DNA of 64,000 bases from Mermis nigrescens (Eukaryota; Nematoda; Enoplea; Mermithida; Mermithidae), in contig JAVLUZ010000729.1 of NCBI GenBank assembly GCA_036768485.1, forward strand, positions 496,001-560,000, read 5' to 3'. The translations under genes were made by a program, and so were the position numbers. Positions 12,067-24,300 of the stretch are shown here, piece after piece. The notes under the pieces were generated by a model that was not told the DNA's origin, did not search any database, and worked only from the letters and a program-made list of their open reading frames with translations. Each line of letters starts with the position of its first letter. Positions within the stretch are counted from its first letter, which is position 1.

Positions 12067-13601
12067 TCTTATCTCGCAACTTCGCAAACTTGACTAAGTT
12101 TCGATTATAAGTAAAAATAATAATATCGGCAAGACCGCTAAAATGCGCTGAGATCAGCAAGTTTCTTTGAAAATTAATTGAGAGAGCTTAAATACGAATA
12201 AATTAAATGTGATGATGAAAATTCATTGGAAATAGTGCGAAATAAACCACACCAGGAGACACAATAGTAAGTGGGGTTCATGATGTGTTTCTTCAAAATA
12301 TTAGTTGAAGTTCGCACCTCGATTTCCGGAGAATAAAACCTTGGATCGAGAAACTTTTAAATTTTTCTAGTTTTCTCGCACATTTTCACAAACATATAAC
12401 CGGGACATAACTGATCCCCATTGTTTCAAAATAATATATTTATGAATCGTGATCTATTGCCCCAAACCCAAAGTTAACTTTCAAGAAAGTTTATTTAAAA
12501 CGACTCCCTTTTGTAGTTTAAGATTTTCATGGACACCTATATAAAAAAGTTAAGTGATATGTGTATTCGGCCAGTCCAGGGGACAGCTTTGGGTTAAAGA
12601 CTGTTTTTCAACTTTCCGTGTTAAAACGGTCTCCATACAGATGCCTGCTTCAAACAATATATTAGCACATGGAAAATCTTAAAAACGCCTCGCTAAGTAA
12701 TTATTTTTCCACTTAAGTTCCCCAAGGACTCAGATCATTTCAGGATCCAAGTGCTGATAATTGAACATACGAGCATGCATACTAAATTTTGACTTACAGA
12801 ATTGGCTATTTTTAGACACTCAAAGTAACTTTTTTGTGCTAACAACTCAGATCATTGGAAATACTAACTTTGTCTTTTCCTTGAGATCCAAAAATGCAGG
12901 AAAGTCTGATTTTTCAGTCTTGCTTGGCAATCATCACATTAATGAACCTTTTGGAAAAATACTGACTTGATGGTCGAATAAATGTGCAGAAATGTAGTTT
13001 GGAATTGATAAGCATTAAAGATTCAAAGCTCGTTTAGATGCAGAAGCATATAATAAAAATTATATTCGAAGTATTTCTTCTTAAAAAAAGGAAATCTAGA
13101 TTGATGAAGTGACTCAAAAAGATACCAAGTGCTTTGTGTGGCTTGAAAATGATAACAAGGATAAAAGATTCACAATCTACGAGTTAAGGTATAAAAGATC
13201 ATATTGGGAGAATTTTAAATATTTTTATTACAGACGTTACAGCAATGAAAAGGTTGAAAAGATTACATTACAAAAGTTTGTGAATTCGTTGCTCTGCTTA
13301 CTCTAATAACTTACGATACAAAGAATACATTTGGCTTAGAAAGACTGTTTTGAAAGTCCAAAAAAATTTCTTATGGGCAAAAGGTCATAAATATTCAAGC
13401 AGGTTAAGCAACATTTTCTAGAGGTCTAAAGCCGTTTGTGTGCCCATATTGAGTGATACTATCAAAACTAACGTCTTCAATTCATCATAATCATGCCTCT
13501 GCAAGAACAATTCTTAAACTGTAATAAAATAAACAATTGCTTGTCAACACTGGAATATTTTTATTGGCTTATTGTTTTCTCAAGAAGGTGATGCTTTAAT
13601 G
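12067..13601. other. Intergenic, nothing recognised
   Basis: AT-rich DNA without repeat families. Short frames (12761, 13109) have neither domains nor codon bias. Confidence 0.4.
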
Positions 13602-13609
13602 GTCTTACA

Positions 13610-13871
13610 CACACCTGGGCGTGGGGGGTTTGGGGGTATGCACCCCCCAGAAACCAAAATACCCCCAGAAATCAAAATACCCCCCCCAGAATTCAATTTT
13701 TGGAAAATTTCTTCGTTTTTTTCGCAATTTTTTGATGCCAATGGATAGTGCTTGATGAGAAACGTCGAAAAATGGTGTTTTTATTGCCCTACCACCATTT
13801 TGAAGGCCATTTTTTGACTTTCAAAAAATCTTGCACCCCCCAACCCAAAATTTTTTTGCTGCCCACGTATG
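13610..13871 (-). mobile_element. Family A MITE, complete
   Basis: 262 bp with perfect GTCTTACA duplications. It marks the left edge of the repeat-poor Hox upstream region. Confidence 0.9.
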
Positions 13872-16451
13872 GTCTTACACTCTCATCGAGTGTTTTAAGA
13901 GTTGAATCAATCGACTCAAAACTACGCTGCGTAATCTTCGAACTCAAATTGCAGCACTTTTTTTCGAGGATACAGTCGTGATGAAGTGATGGATTTTTAC
14001 GGTCAGGCCTTGATCCTTGAAACTTTAAATAAACAAAAACGTGGAAAATACAACAAAAAGGAAAAATCAAAAAGGTAGAAACCGAGGCTTTTTCATAAAG
14101 TTTATGTCAATCATCTTTAAACCAGGAAATATTCCCATTTTTCATATCTGATTTCTATGCTATTATTATACATAAGGTGTCTCTCGGCAGTCAAGCAGCA
14201 AAAATATAGCATCATTTATTACCAAGTGACTTTAGACGAGCTAAATCTCGCAGTTCTTATCACGAGTGTTTGTCTTCGTCATAATGTGTACAACAGTAGG
14301 TTAGCTAGGCAAAGGTATGCGTCGCGTCATCTAATTTTATTGCTGAGAATGGTTTTACACGATGTTATTCTAGCTTAACCTGGGCAATATTTACTTTTTA
14401 AATAAGCTTATTGATAACAAGCTTCAAAAGCCTGTCGTGCTGAACGGCTTACTATTTCGAATTTTCATACTTTGAAATCAATTTAGATTTCAAAAATAAT
14501 CTAGTCACCAAATTTTTCTAAGCTTTTTAAATATTACATTAAATAAAATAATATTTGCTTTAAATGCATTCGAATCTTTATCGTTAGCTGTAAGCGCATT
14601 CACAATCATACGAGAAAAATTCTTGATGGAAATTTAGAAATGAATGCGCCTACACGTGTTCATAAACTAGGCTATAGGTAATAAATGAATTAATTCACAT
14701 GGTACACTAGCATTCCAAACATTCCAGTCTTGCGCATAAAAATGAACATAACAACAAATTAGCACGTGCAAGGCAATTGACAGTATTTGCGAATACGTAG
14801 TTCTGCTTTCGCTAAGACGAAGTTCAAGAAAATGGGCTAAATCCTATTTTTTCTGATTTTAAGAGTCAATCAAGATCAGTGCTCCTCTAATGCCATTATC
14901 TCTTAGGTCTACGACAGTAGATTAATACAAATACGAACCTAGCTACTTAAACGCGTCATGTGGGACCAAAGTCAAAACTTAGCACGAGAAGACACATTCG
15001 TGTGAAATGAAAAAATATCTTGTTGCAATGTTTCATGTCTTAGAGTAGTACAAACTAGCATGTCAGTCATTTTAATAGATGAAAGAACTATCAAAGATCA
15101 ATTAATACCTAGATTATGCTTCGACTGTTTTAGATTTCTACGTCTGTCTGTGTATTACTCGCACGTGAAAATTCGATATCGATTGATAAATTTGCTGCTT
15201 GTACCCGTGAAGATAAACAGATTTTGAACAAACGCTCCTGATTTTAACATTAATACATGCAAGAACTAAAATTCAATCAAAAGTCTTAAGTGCCTTCATA
15301 AGAAACTGTTTCAAGTACTGCAAGCTATATAGCTTTGATATCTTGTCGCGCCATTCGCAAGAAGCACGAGTATATGAAGTTTCAACAAAATTCCTAATGG
15401 CATTAGCATACGCATAAAACGACAATGAACAAGTCAAAGGAGCTGAACATAATAAACAATTCTTGGATAATTAAATGCATTCGAATACCAACGCAATATT
15501 GTAGGTTATCGGCGAACGCTGGTATGTCATGCTCCTAACATACCTGTAAAAACGAGCTTCTGAATCTCATTCTACAAAAACCCGGATTTACAGGGTATAT
15601 AAGAAGCAAAAACACAATCCATGATCAAAATACAACAAATTTGAACGACGAAAAAGGGAAATTCGCACACAACCATATTTATGAATAATTCATCGAAGAT
15701 TTTAGAGTAAAAATATGCTAATAATACGGTTAGAAACGACGAATCCGATACAAAGACCACGTGGTAACATCATCGCGATAACCACAAACCAATATCGTTC
15801 AAAATTAAAACAAGGACGATTTCTTAAACGTTTCGTGTTAGGTACAAACCAGCATAAACTGTGCATCGCGCACGCATACTGTGAAAACAGCATAAATACG
15901 GGTTTATGGATGGATAGATTGGACAAGCAATACAAAATGAACAGTGGTCGGCCGGTCGATAGGTAGAAGTGAATAAAGTTTAGACACGCGCACGAGCCAC
16001 TAAGTGAAACTTGCGCGCTCATCATACATACGCACACACATATTTAACGATAATAAGGTAGGTAGGTACGCAAACAGATAGGAAGAAGGTAGGTATCTAT
16101 CTGTCTATTCACCAACCGAACAATCCAACTAACTACACAAACAAAAATGACACACGATAAACGGATTAGTCGGTCGGAATAGGTTGAAGAAAAATATTTC
16201 TCCGTCCAAACTTTACGCAGTTATACGATCATCTACCAAACCAACGCCACGGCAAAAGAAGCGGCGGTATTTTATCGACACTTTGCGCATAGTTTCAAAA
16301 TGCGAGGAAAAGTTGAGTTTTTAAAAAAAGAGGCGGCACTGACCACCTAAAGGCACTTGAAAAGTGCCGCCCGCGCGTTTTGAGTGATTAATTGCCGCTA
16401 GCCCGTTCGGTATCAGCTGCAAAACGTACCTACGGGCGTATATCTTCGGCG

Positions 16452-16460
16452 TATAAAAGG
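16452..16460 (+). promoter_or_regulatory. TATA box (TATAAAAGG), upstream candidate promoter
   Basis: TATAAAAGG is a near-ideal TATA element in GC-richer flanks. It lies 1.5 kb upstream of the Hox start and 29 bases before an ATG that opens a 90-codon frame with no recognisable domain. It may be an alternative Hox promoter with a spliced leader, or chance. Confidence 0.25.
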
Positions 16461-17491
16461 CGCAAACAGACGCGCATATCATGCAAACAGCGGCAAATAT
16501 CATACGCATACTTAAACGTATAATACTCTTTCGAAAATCTGGCCCATATTTCGAACGAAGTGTAAAAGGTGCGCCGATGCGCGAGATATCTAAATATAAC
16601 ATTTTTTCAGCAATTTTACCACCAAAATGCAACCGTGTTACCGAACGTTCTATAAGCAAGCGTATAATGGAACGGTTTGTTATTTGGTCGTCCGCTGGCC
16701 CATCTAAAAAGGGCATCCTACACGGGCTTAACTTTATACGTACACATTTATAAAGCTAACATCTCTCACGCTTACTGCTACAACAGGCGTACGTACTTGT
16801 GCACAGCTTTAACCAGATAAAACGTCAAAAAGGCTGCGTTGCAAAAGCCATACTGCGCGATCAATTTATCATTCAATCAAAACTGAGAAATAGAAATATG
16901 GGAGTCTCACAACACCGGAGCAGCAGAACGAATAAATACATACACAGATGAAAATGACCACATACCAATTTAACTACAATGAACTGAATAGATGCCTTCG
17001 TAGCTTCATGCGGCCACGCTATTTAATCTCTTCCTTCTCTCTCAGTCGATCAACGCGATATTTAATTACAGTAAAACGATATAAATGTTTAAACTACACT
17101 AAGGGATATCTTGCTTTTCGGATTTATTCAAAATACGTAATTTACTCAAGTAAACTGAATACGCTGTGTTATTATTATATTAACACACCGTATTATCATC
17201 CAAATAAAACAGACGAATCGGTAGCAAAGATATATGCTCGTATGCCGACAAAAAGTTCGTACGCACTCGTCGAACTAATAAACATATTAATCAGCAGCTG
17301 ACGCAGCAGAAAGCGAATTTTGTCGTCGGCCGTCCGCCTTCAACGCTGCGGCGTCGTATGTATTATTCAAATGAACATTTTAACCGTTTTATAACACCAC
17401 TCACCAAATACGAAACAAACGATTGGCGCATCATATGCTACATAATACGTTCGATAATAATGACTAACCGCAAGAACCAGCTGCCGAAAAA

Positions 17492-17511
17492 GGGGGCGGA
17501 GTATAAAAAAA
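17492..17511 (+). promoter_or_regulatory. Candidate Hox3 core promoter (GC box + TATA)
   Basis: GGGGGCGGA (17492-17500) sits directly before TATAAAAAAA (17502-17511), about 480 bases upstream of the Hox start codon. A start site near 17535 would give a 5' leader of about 450 bases. This is inference from motif and position only. A second TATA box lies at 16452. Confidence 0.4.
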
Positions 17512-17906
17512 GATATGGCCGGAGTGCGTAAACCGCATTACGCTTGATATTAACCAATCACTGAACAAGTTGCACAAATAACAAGAACAACAATAATGAA
17601 TAATCCGGGAGGAGGAGGGAAGGGTCTGGAAAAATGGGCGGAGCCGAGTCGATTGATTTACTGTTTCGTACGCTATGTATACGAAACGAAAAAGATAAGA
17701 TCGCTGTTTATTATCCTCAGACGACGGATACGATGCTGGCGTTCATGCGCTGCTGCGCTAGTAGTGATAGCATCGTAAAATAAGAATTATGACTTTCTTG
17801 TTGAACGCGTATGTTATTTACTTTTAAACAGTCACCGGATCGAAGGGTTATTATTATTGCCCAAAAGTCGTTATAATCAATTTATTGCGTCACGTTGCGT
17901 ACGTAT

Positions 17907-17914
17907 TGATTGAT
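17907..17914 (+). promoter_or_regulatory. TGATTGAT, PBC/Hox-type binding site
   Basis: TGATTGAT matches the classical bipartite Exd/Pbx-Hox half-site arrangement and is followed within 20 bases by AATTG and TTAATT, homeodomain core-like sequences. It lies 72 bases before the Hox start codon, so in the putative 5' leader. Autoregulation is an inference. Confidence 0.3.
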
Positions 17915-17985
17915 AATTGTCATTAATTCTGACGGGTATTTTCGTCCACTATTATATTACTTATAGTTCGTCGTCACAAAGAGCG

Positions 17986-18376
17986 ATGTCTAGCAGCAAC
18001 CAAGATGAACCGAGTTGCTCGTCTTACGCGGCGACTACCACCGAAAATCAGTATAACGCTTGTGCAAATGAGGACGTAAAGTTTCCGAAAGAACCGAAAG
18101 TTGCCAAAAAATCCGCAATCAATCCTAAAAAGAAACTCAAAAATACGGTCGAACAAGCATCACACGTACTTCCAATCGATTGCATTTATCCGTGGATGAC
18201 GGAGTCGAGACGAAAAAATAGAGAAAAAAGAAAAAACAAAGAATTAGCACGAAGGGAATCAGCGGGTGGTGGTCAGGAAAGCGACCCCATTGCTTCTCCG
18301 GCCACCGCTTCACAGTCATCGGTGGCAACGGCATTGCTGACTGATGAATGTAGGAATCAAATTGAGAATGAAAAGG
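17986..18376 (+). CDS. Hox3: Hox3-like exon 1 (hexapeptide exon)
   Basis: The exon encodes residues 1-130 plus one base. The ATG at 17986 has G at -3 and follows an in-frame stop 72 bases upstream. It carries the IYPWM hexapeptide (bases 18187-18198), then a run rich in Arg, Lys and Glu. The chosen donor is AAAAGG/GTATGC at 18377 (phase 1), which joins to exon 2 in frame. A second phase-1 donor, GAAT/GTAGGA at about 18350, would also keep frame and drop nine residues. Confidence 0.82.
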
Positions 18377-21300
18377 GTATGCTTTTTCGTCCTCAATTGT
18401 AATGAGGAAAGGACGGATTTTAGGTGCGGGAGCGTCTGAAGGGTCCAGCATAGTTGGCTAGAGAATGAATATATTCTTGAAAATAATTTTTTAGTCAATT
18501 GTAAATTTAATACATTTCTTTTGAGTAGTTCACTTTTCACAGTTTTCTGCAATTTCATTAATTTAATCCATGATTACCATAAATCGAGCTGACTGTCAGC
18601 ATAAATCCTTAAAGGAATTCCGCAAGCTTGTAAGAGACACGACAACACAATTTTAATCTTTAGTAGCGCCGAGTCACATTATCAGTAGTGGAGTTAGTGG
18701 GGGGAGAGGTGGTACCTAACGTTTGAAAGAAAAAAGATTAGGTCCAAAAATCTGCCCTCCATGTGCGACTTAATGTTTTTTCGACCTTTCTTTTTCCACG
18801 TGAAATCGCTTTTGGCGCAATATTTTTTTCTGAAAAAGTTTAGAATTTCATACAATTTTGCTCCGAAAAATATTTAATTTCCTTGGATTTCAGCGAAAAT
18901 CTGGCGCGTAGCGCCTGAAAATTCGCGAAATTAAAGCGGAAGAACGTTAAGAAGCCATCTTCTGTATTTGTAACATTTGACGTAGTATGTCGAAAATTTT
19001 GAAAAGCTATGCTTGAAAATAGAAGAAAACTATGCTGAAACGCTCCTTCTGCTCTTGAGATCGTTTTAAAACTTTTTATTGAGCGAAAATATGACTTCCG
19101 GGTTGCTAAGAAAGTGAATAAATGTCGTGCGCTGGAAAAATTTGAGAAATTTCCTTTCTTTATTTCTCCGATTATTTTGGGCCAATAGGGTTAGGCGGCC
19201 GGGGGCCGCTCCCCTGAAATCCGTCCATGCGCATTATAGCATCTTTTTCATCGCCATTATTCGAAGAAGTGTTTCAAAATGAAATGATTCTTCGACTTCC
19301 GGAAAAACCTTAGACCCTAAATGTAATCGATTAGAATGTATGATCGGAATAGTTAAAATTGGATTGAAGCTGCAGTTGTCGGATGTCGGATATTTTTTCA
19401 ATTCCACCGCGTTTCAAAGTTCACCGAAGCATTTTACTGATTTTGTTTAGCATTGTTTAGTTTTCTAGCTTCGAACAGCTTCAATTCAGAATTATCGGCC
19501 AAATGAAAAATCACTTCAAAAGCGGGAAGTATTCGGAAAAGATGAAAAAGAAACCATGGAAGGATGCTCATCAGTTTCTGTTTGTGCATCATATATAAAA
19601 TGACTGATTTGAAAATTAAACTTGATTAAAATATCATCCTCTAAACTTCTAAGGACAGTTTTATGACAACTGTAAAGTTTCGATACATATATTCCTGAAA
19701 ATCCAACAAAAAGTCTGCATCATTCCAAAATCTATAGAAGCACAAATAGACATGGCCTCATTGATTTTACACATATTGTCATTTCTTATCAGGCACCTAT
19801 AATATGATCACGGAAAGGCTGCTGCTTAAATTTATCAATTTCTACTAATTTATATGTACAACAATTTAAGCAACAATACATATGAATAATAACTTTCCTA
19901 ATTCTTCCATTTTTCGGCATTTGACGATTTTAGCATAACAGCTTTATATTCATATGAACTACTTCGTTCCTAAACTATAAATTTAAATTCAAATCCATAT
20001 TTTCTTGTTTGTACAGCCATTTGCGCTTTCGATCGGTTAACTTTCGTTTTAGTAGGGAATGACAATTATTTATTTCCAATTTTATTTAGGTGAATTTTGA
20101 AACGAAATTAAATGCTCAAAAGTAATGATTAAATAATAATTTATCTTTGATTTATATACCACACGCATTATGCTTCGAGGTAACTGTAAACGCAGAAATT
20201 ACAAAATTATGTAAAAATTGATCATTCCGTTTGATAAATTTCCTTCTAAAAAGATAAAAAAGTTAAACTTTATTAATATGATTTGTTTACAAGCCCTAAA
20301 AGTGCAGAAAATCAGAACGTTATTATCAAGTTGGAAGTCAAAGAATTTTATTTTTAGGTCCTGGCACTTTTTTAAACAATTTTTGATTTATTTTCTTTTT
20401 ACTTCATTTTCAGTTATTTTGCGAAGGTGATAGATCTGAATCAGATTTTTGCAGCTCCTTGGTCAACTTTACAAGAGCTATAGAACTGCAGCCGCAAAGC
20501 CAGCGTTTTTCTTTCATGTTTCGAGCTATCCAAATTGTGTGGCTTAATATAATTTGCATATTCATCTAATTTACTTATGTTTTGTCAACAAAGTGCGTTT
20601 TGAGGTATTTTATCGTGGCTAACATTTTAGTTTATTTTGAAACGCTGCTTGCCGCATTAAATAAATTTAAAGGACTTAAGCCAATAATTAAAACAGTCTT
20701 TGGGCAAGTTAACCGATTCAAAGCAAATATACGTGCGTTTTCATTTGATGGAAAAACAAAAAATCTTGTGAAAATCTTGTAATTCAACCTGTTTTGGTTC
20801 TTGTAATCATCTAGGTTCTATAAGGGTTTGCATGTACTCGAACCCGACTATTTTCTTTCAAAAGCGGAATTGCGCACATATAATCATGAAATACCGATAA
20901 AAGTTCTTTTGTTGTAGATAATAAAAATTTGCAAATGTATATTGTCAATTTTCATTTTATTTTCTATTGAAAATTCCTATTTTTAATCTAATAATAAATT
21001 CCTAAAAGTTGGGACATATAACCAGGCCCATATCTAGGATTCGCCCAACACCCAACCATACGTGGGCAGCAGGAAAATTCTGGGGGGGGGTGGTGCAAGA
21101 TTTTTGAAGGTAAAAAAATGGCCTTAAAAATGGTGGTATGGCGAAAAAAACACCATTTTCCGACGTTTCTCATCAAGCACTATCCATTGGCATCAAAAAA
21201 TTGCGAGAAAAACGAAAAAAATTTTCAAAAATTGAATTCTGGGGAGGTATTTTGATTTCTGGGGGTATTTTGATTTCTGGGGGTGCATACCCCCCAAACC

Positions 21301-24300
21301 CCCCACGCCCAGGTGTGCACCCAACATACCTCGGTTTATATCTCGGAAATTTCTTTGAAATAGCTACTAAAAACCGCATTTTCCGACGTTTTTTAACATG
21401 CTTATCAAATCAAATCGAAGCATTCATCTTTCTTCAAGATTCCTTTTTGGCCTGTTTCAATTAAAAACTTGCATCTTTTGCATTATCTTGCCGCAACCAA
21501 ATTTATTACTTTATTTTTTCTAAACCACTTTAACGAACAATATTCAACGTAATTTATGGACAAGACCAGAATGTAACAATATCAGTTAAAATAGTAGAAA
21601 ATATAAATCACATTGTCTAATAGATTAAAAAATTTCGAAATAAAGTAATAAATTTCGTGGCGGTAAGATAATGCAAAAGATCCAAAAACTTAACATAATG
21701 CACGAAGCGTCAAAAATTAGGTATTAAAATTATTAAAATTAAATTTGCCGGTTTTGCTCCGTCTAGACCCACCAGAATTTGGCTGTTGCCAATCGTGGCC
21801 GTCCAACTCCCTTAAAAACTGCACTTTGTGTAACTAATATACATAAATAAGTCAGTCTTTGCCTTTTTCTTCACTGATTTTGTCTCAACGAATTCTCTAA
21901 CAACTTAGTGCTTATTTCCGAATTCACTTATAAGCTGTGCGATTTTGCTATTGCAATATTCTTCAGTGAAATAAATTTTAGACGATGACTCATCTCTGGT
22001 GAATAAACGGAATCGCACTGCCTATTCGAACAGTCAACTGGTGGAATTGGAAAAAGAATTTCATTTTTGCCGTTATCTCAATCGAAACAGGCGCCTTGAA
22101 TTGGCAAAGAATTTAGCTTTAAGCGAACGACAGGTGAAAATATGGTGAGTCTAATAAAAGATCTAACGATACTTTCACTTGTTCCAAAGAAGTTTCGAAT
22201 CAAATAAAGAAAATCCAAGACAAATCAAAATACAAAAACTCAAAGAATCAAAATAAAAATCCAAAATATAATTTGCGAAAAGTTTCAGCGGTTCATTATC
22301 TAGATGAAGACTGACCGGAATCTTTTATGTATATTAAACTGAAATGCTCAATGTGTTTTTCGTCTAATTGCTTACTTTTGTTAAGAGTTGGAAATTTTAG
22401 ACGAGGTATCGATTAAACCAAGGTCCCTAGCCATGCATCATTTTTCATTTTTTGCAATTTGGGGCCCATCTCTCGAATTTATGCCTATTTTCTGTTCCAG
22501 GGCGAAAATCTGAGTTGCATATTCGCACTTTATCTTGATTTTCTTCGTTTTTACTTTTTTCAATCTTTTTAGCATTATATTTTGATAATCGATATTAGAA
22601 ATGAATAGACGAATGACTGAGTAAAGGTTAGTTTTGAAAAACTGACGACTTTAAGATTTGCTTGCACGCATATAGGTAAAACTAAAAGACGGTTCGGGCG
22701 TCAAATATGGCCTGTTTTGGCCAGAAAAAGAAGAAATGTTGAATAGTACTTACATTTTTAATAGCCAAAAGTCACGAAATCGTCTTTTGTAGCGCTTAAC
22801 AGTCTCTAAACCTGAATCAATGCAAATCATCTCGAAAATACATTCTTTTTATCATCTGAACTGCGTTAAACTGGGGAAAGGTAGTACTTTTCTACGGTAA
22901 AGCTCTGCGCTTATAATCACTTTTGTATTTTTTGCAGATAAATAATATACGGCTAAATCGCAAATTTTGTAGAATTTTACTAATTAATAGTATTGCGTAA
23001 TATTGTCTAAAAATTTATAATAATATATTGTAATAATATTAGTAATAAGCGATAATAATATATTTTAAATTGATATTAAGTAATAAAACGTATATTATTA
23101 ATATATGGCACCAATTCACGCAATTCTTCTTTTCGTTTGAGTTTTCTGTACTACTTATCATAAAAATATTGAAATGTGTATTATCTTTCTTCGATTTTGA
23201 TTTGAGCAAGATAACAGATTTCGCCTCAAACTATCTTTTTTGTACTTTTGAAACGTTTAAAATATGCATAATTTAATATTACTCAGTTAGATCGGTAAAC
23301 ATGACGACCTTAAAATTGAAACAAACGTTTGAATATTGTGAAAACGACAGCTTATGGTCGATTTCAGGCCATTCTGCATTCCGTGGCGGATCTAGGATAT
23401 TCCTAAAGGGGGCGGTCCCCAACTTTTCCAAAAACAGATCAAAAATAAGTCCAAAAATTTGCCCTTCACGTGCGAGATAGCACTTTTGACGTAACATTTT
23501 TTCGAAAATTTTTGAAATGTTCGGTAATTTTGTGCGAAAAAAATCTATAAATATCTTTGACTTTAGCGAAAATCCGGCACGAAGCGCCGGAAAATTTGTG
23601 AAATATAGGCTGAAGGACGTTTAGAAGCTGAATTTATTGCTCGATTTCTTGTATTTGTAGCATTTCTCGCCAAAGTCGAAAATTTTTAAAAGTTATGCCC
23701 GAAAATAGAAGAAATCTGTGCTGAAATAGCTATTTCTGCTCTTGAAATGTTTTTGGAAGCTGTTAAATATGCAAAAAATGGCTTCCAGGTCGCAAAGAAA
23801 GTAAACAAATGTCATGAATAAGTGTTATCCGGTGCGAAGCGCCGGAAAAATTTGAGAAATTATGATCACTGACACAGCCAAAAATCAATGCAAATTACAT
23901 ATCCATTCTTTATCTCGCAAAATGTTTTTGGGCTGATGGGGGGCAGCCCCCTCTCCACCCCTGTCTGCATTTCGTTTTATGTCCGTTTTTGACCTTAATC
24001 CTGCCTTAATTTCCCAACTAAAAATTCCCTTTGTCTCTCTGGTAAGTCTAGAACGTCATATGTTAAGCTGTTCTTAAGCACAGTGATAAATCTCGATTTT
24101 GACTCGAGATAGCAACCTAAATTTGGAACTTTTTGTTCCATTGCGCCATTATGTTAGGTTTTCGGCTGCATTTTCCTCAATCTCGTTTTTTATCTGTAAG
24201 AAATATACATAAAAATATTCAACGACAACAGCAAGAAAGTTTATTGTCAGAAACACGTATGTCGATAGGTAAATTATTGACATATTTTATATATTTAAAA

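Larger units (their letters stand above)
13880..17985. other. Repeat-poor 5' flank of the Hox gene
   Basis: About 4.1 kb with no copy of any repeat family found elsewhere in the window. From about 15.5 kb it has more CpG than the rest. It contains the TATA boxes and TGATTGAT site listed separately and short GGTAGGTAGGTA / TATCTATCTGTC runs near 16,050-16,115. Several frames of 80-130 codons occur on both strands (for example 16321-16716 minus, 16948-17301 plus), but none has a recognisable domain or splice context. It is most likely cis-regulatory DNA. Confidence 0.45.
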
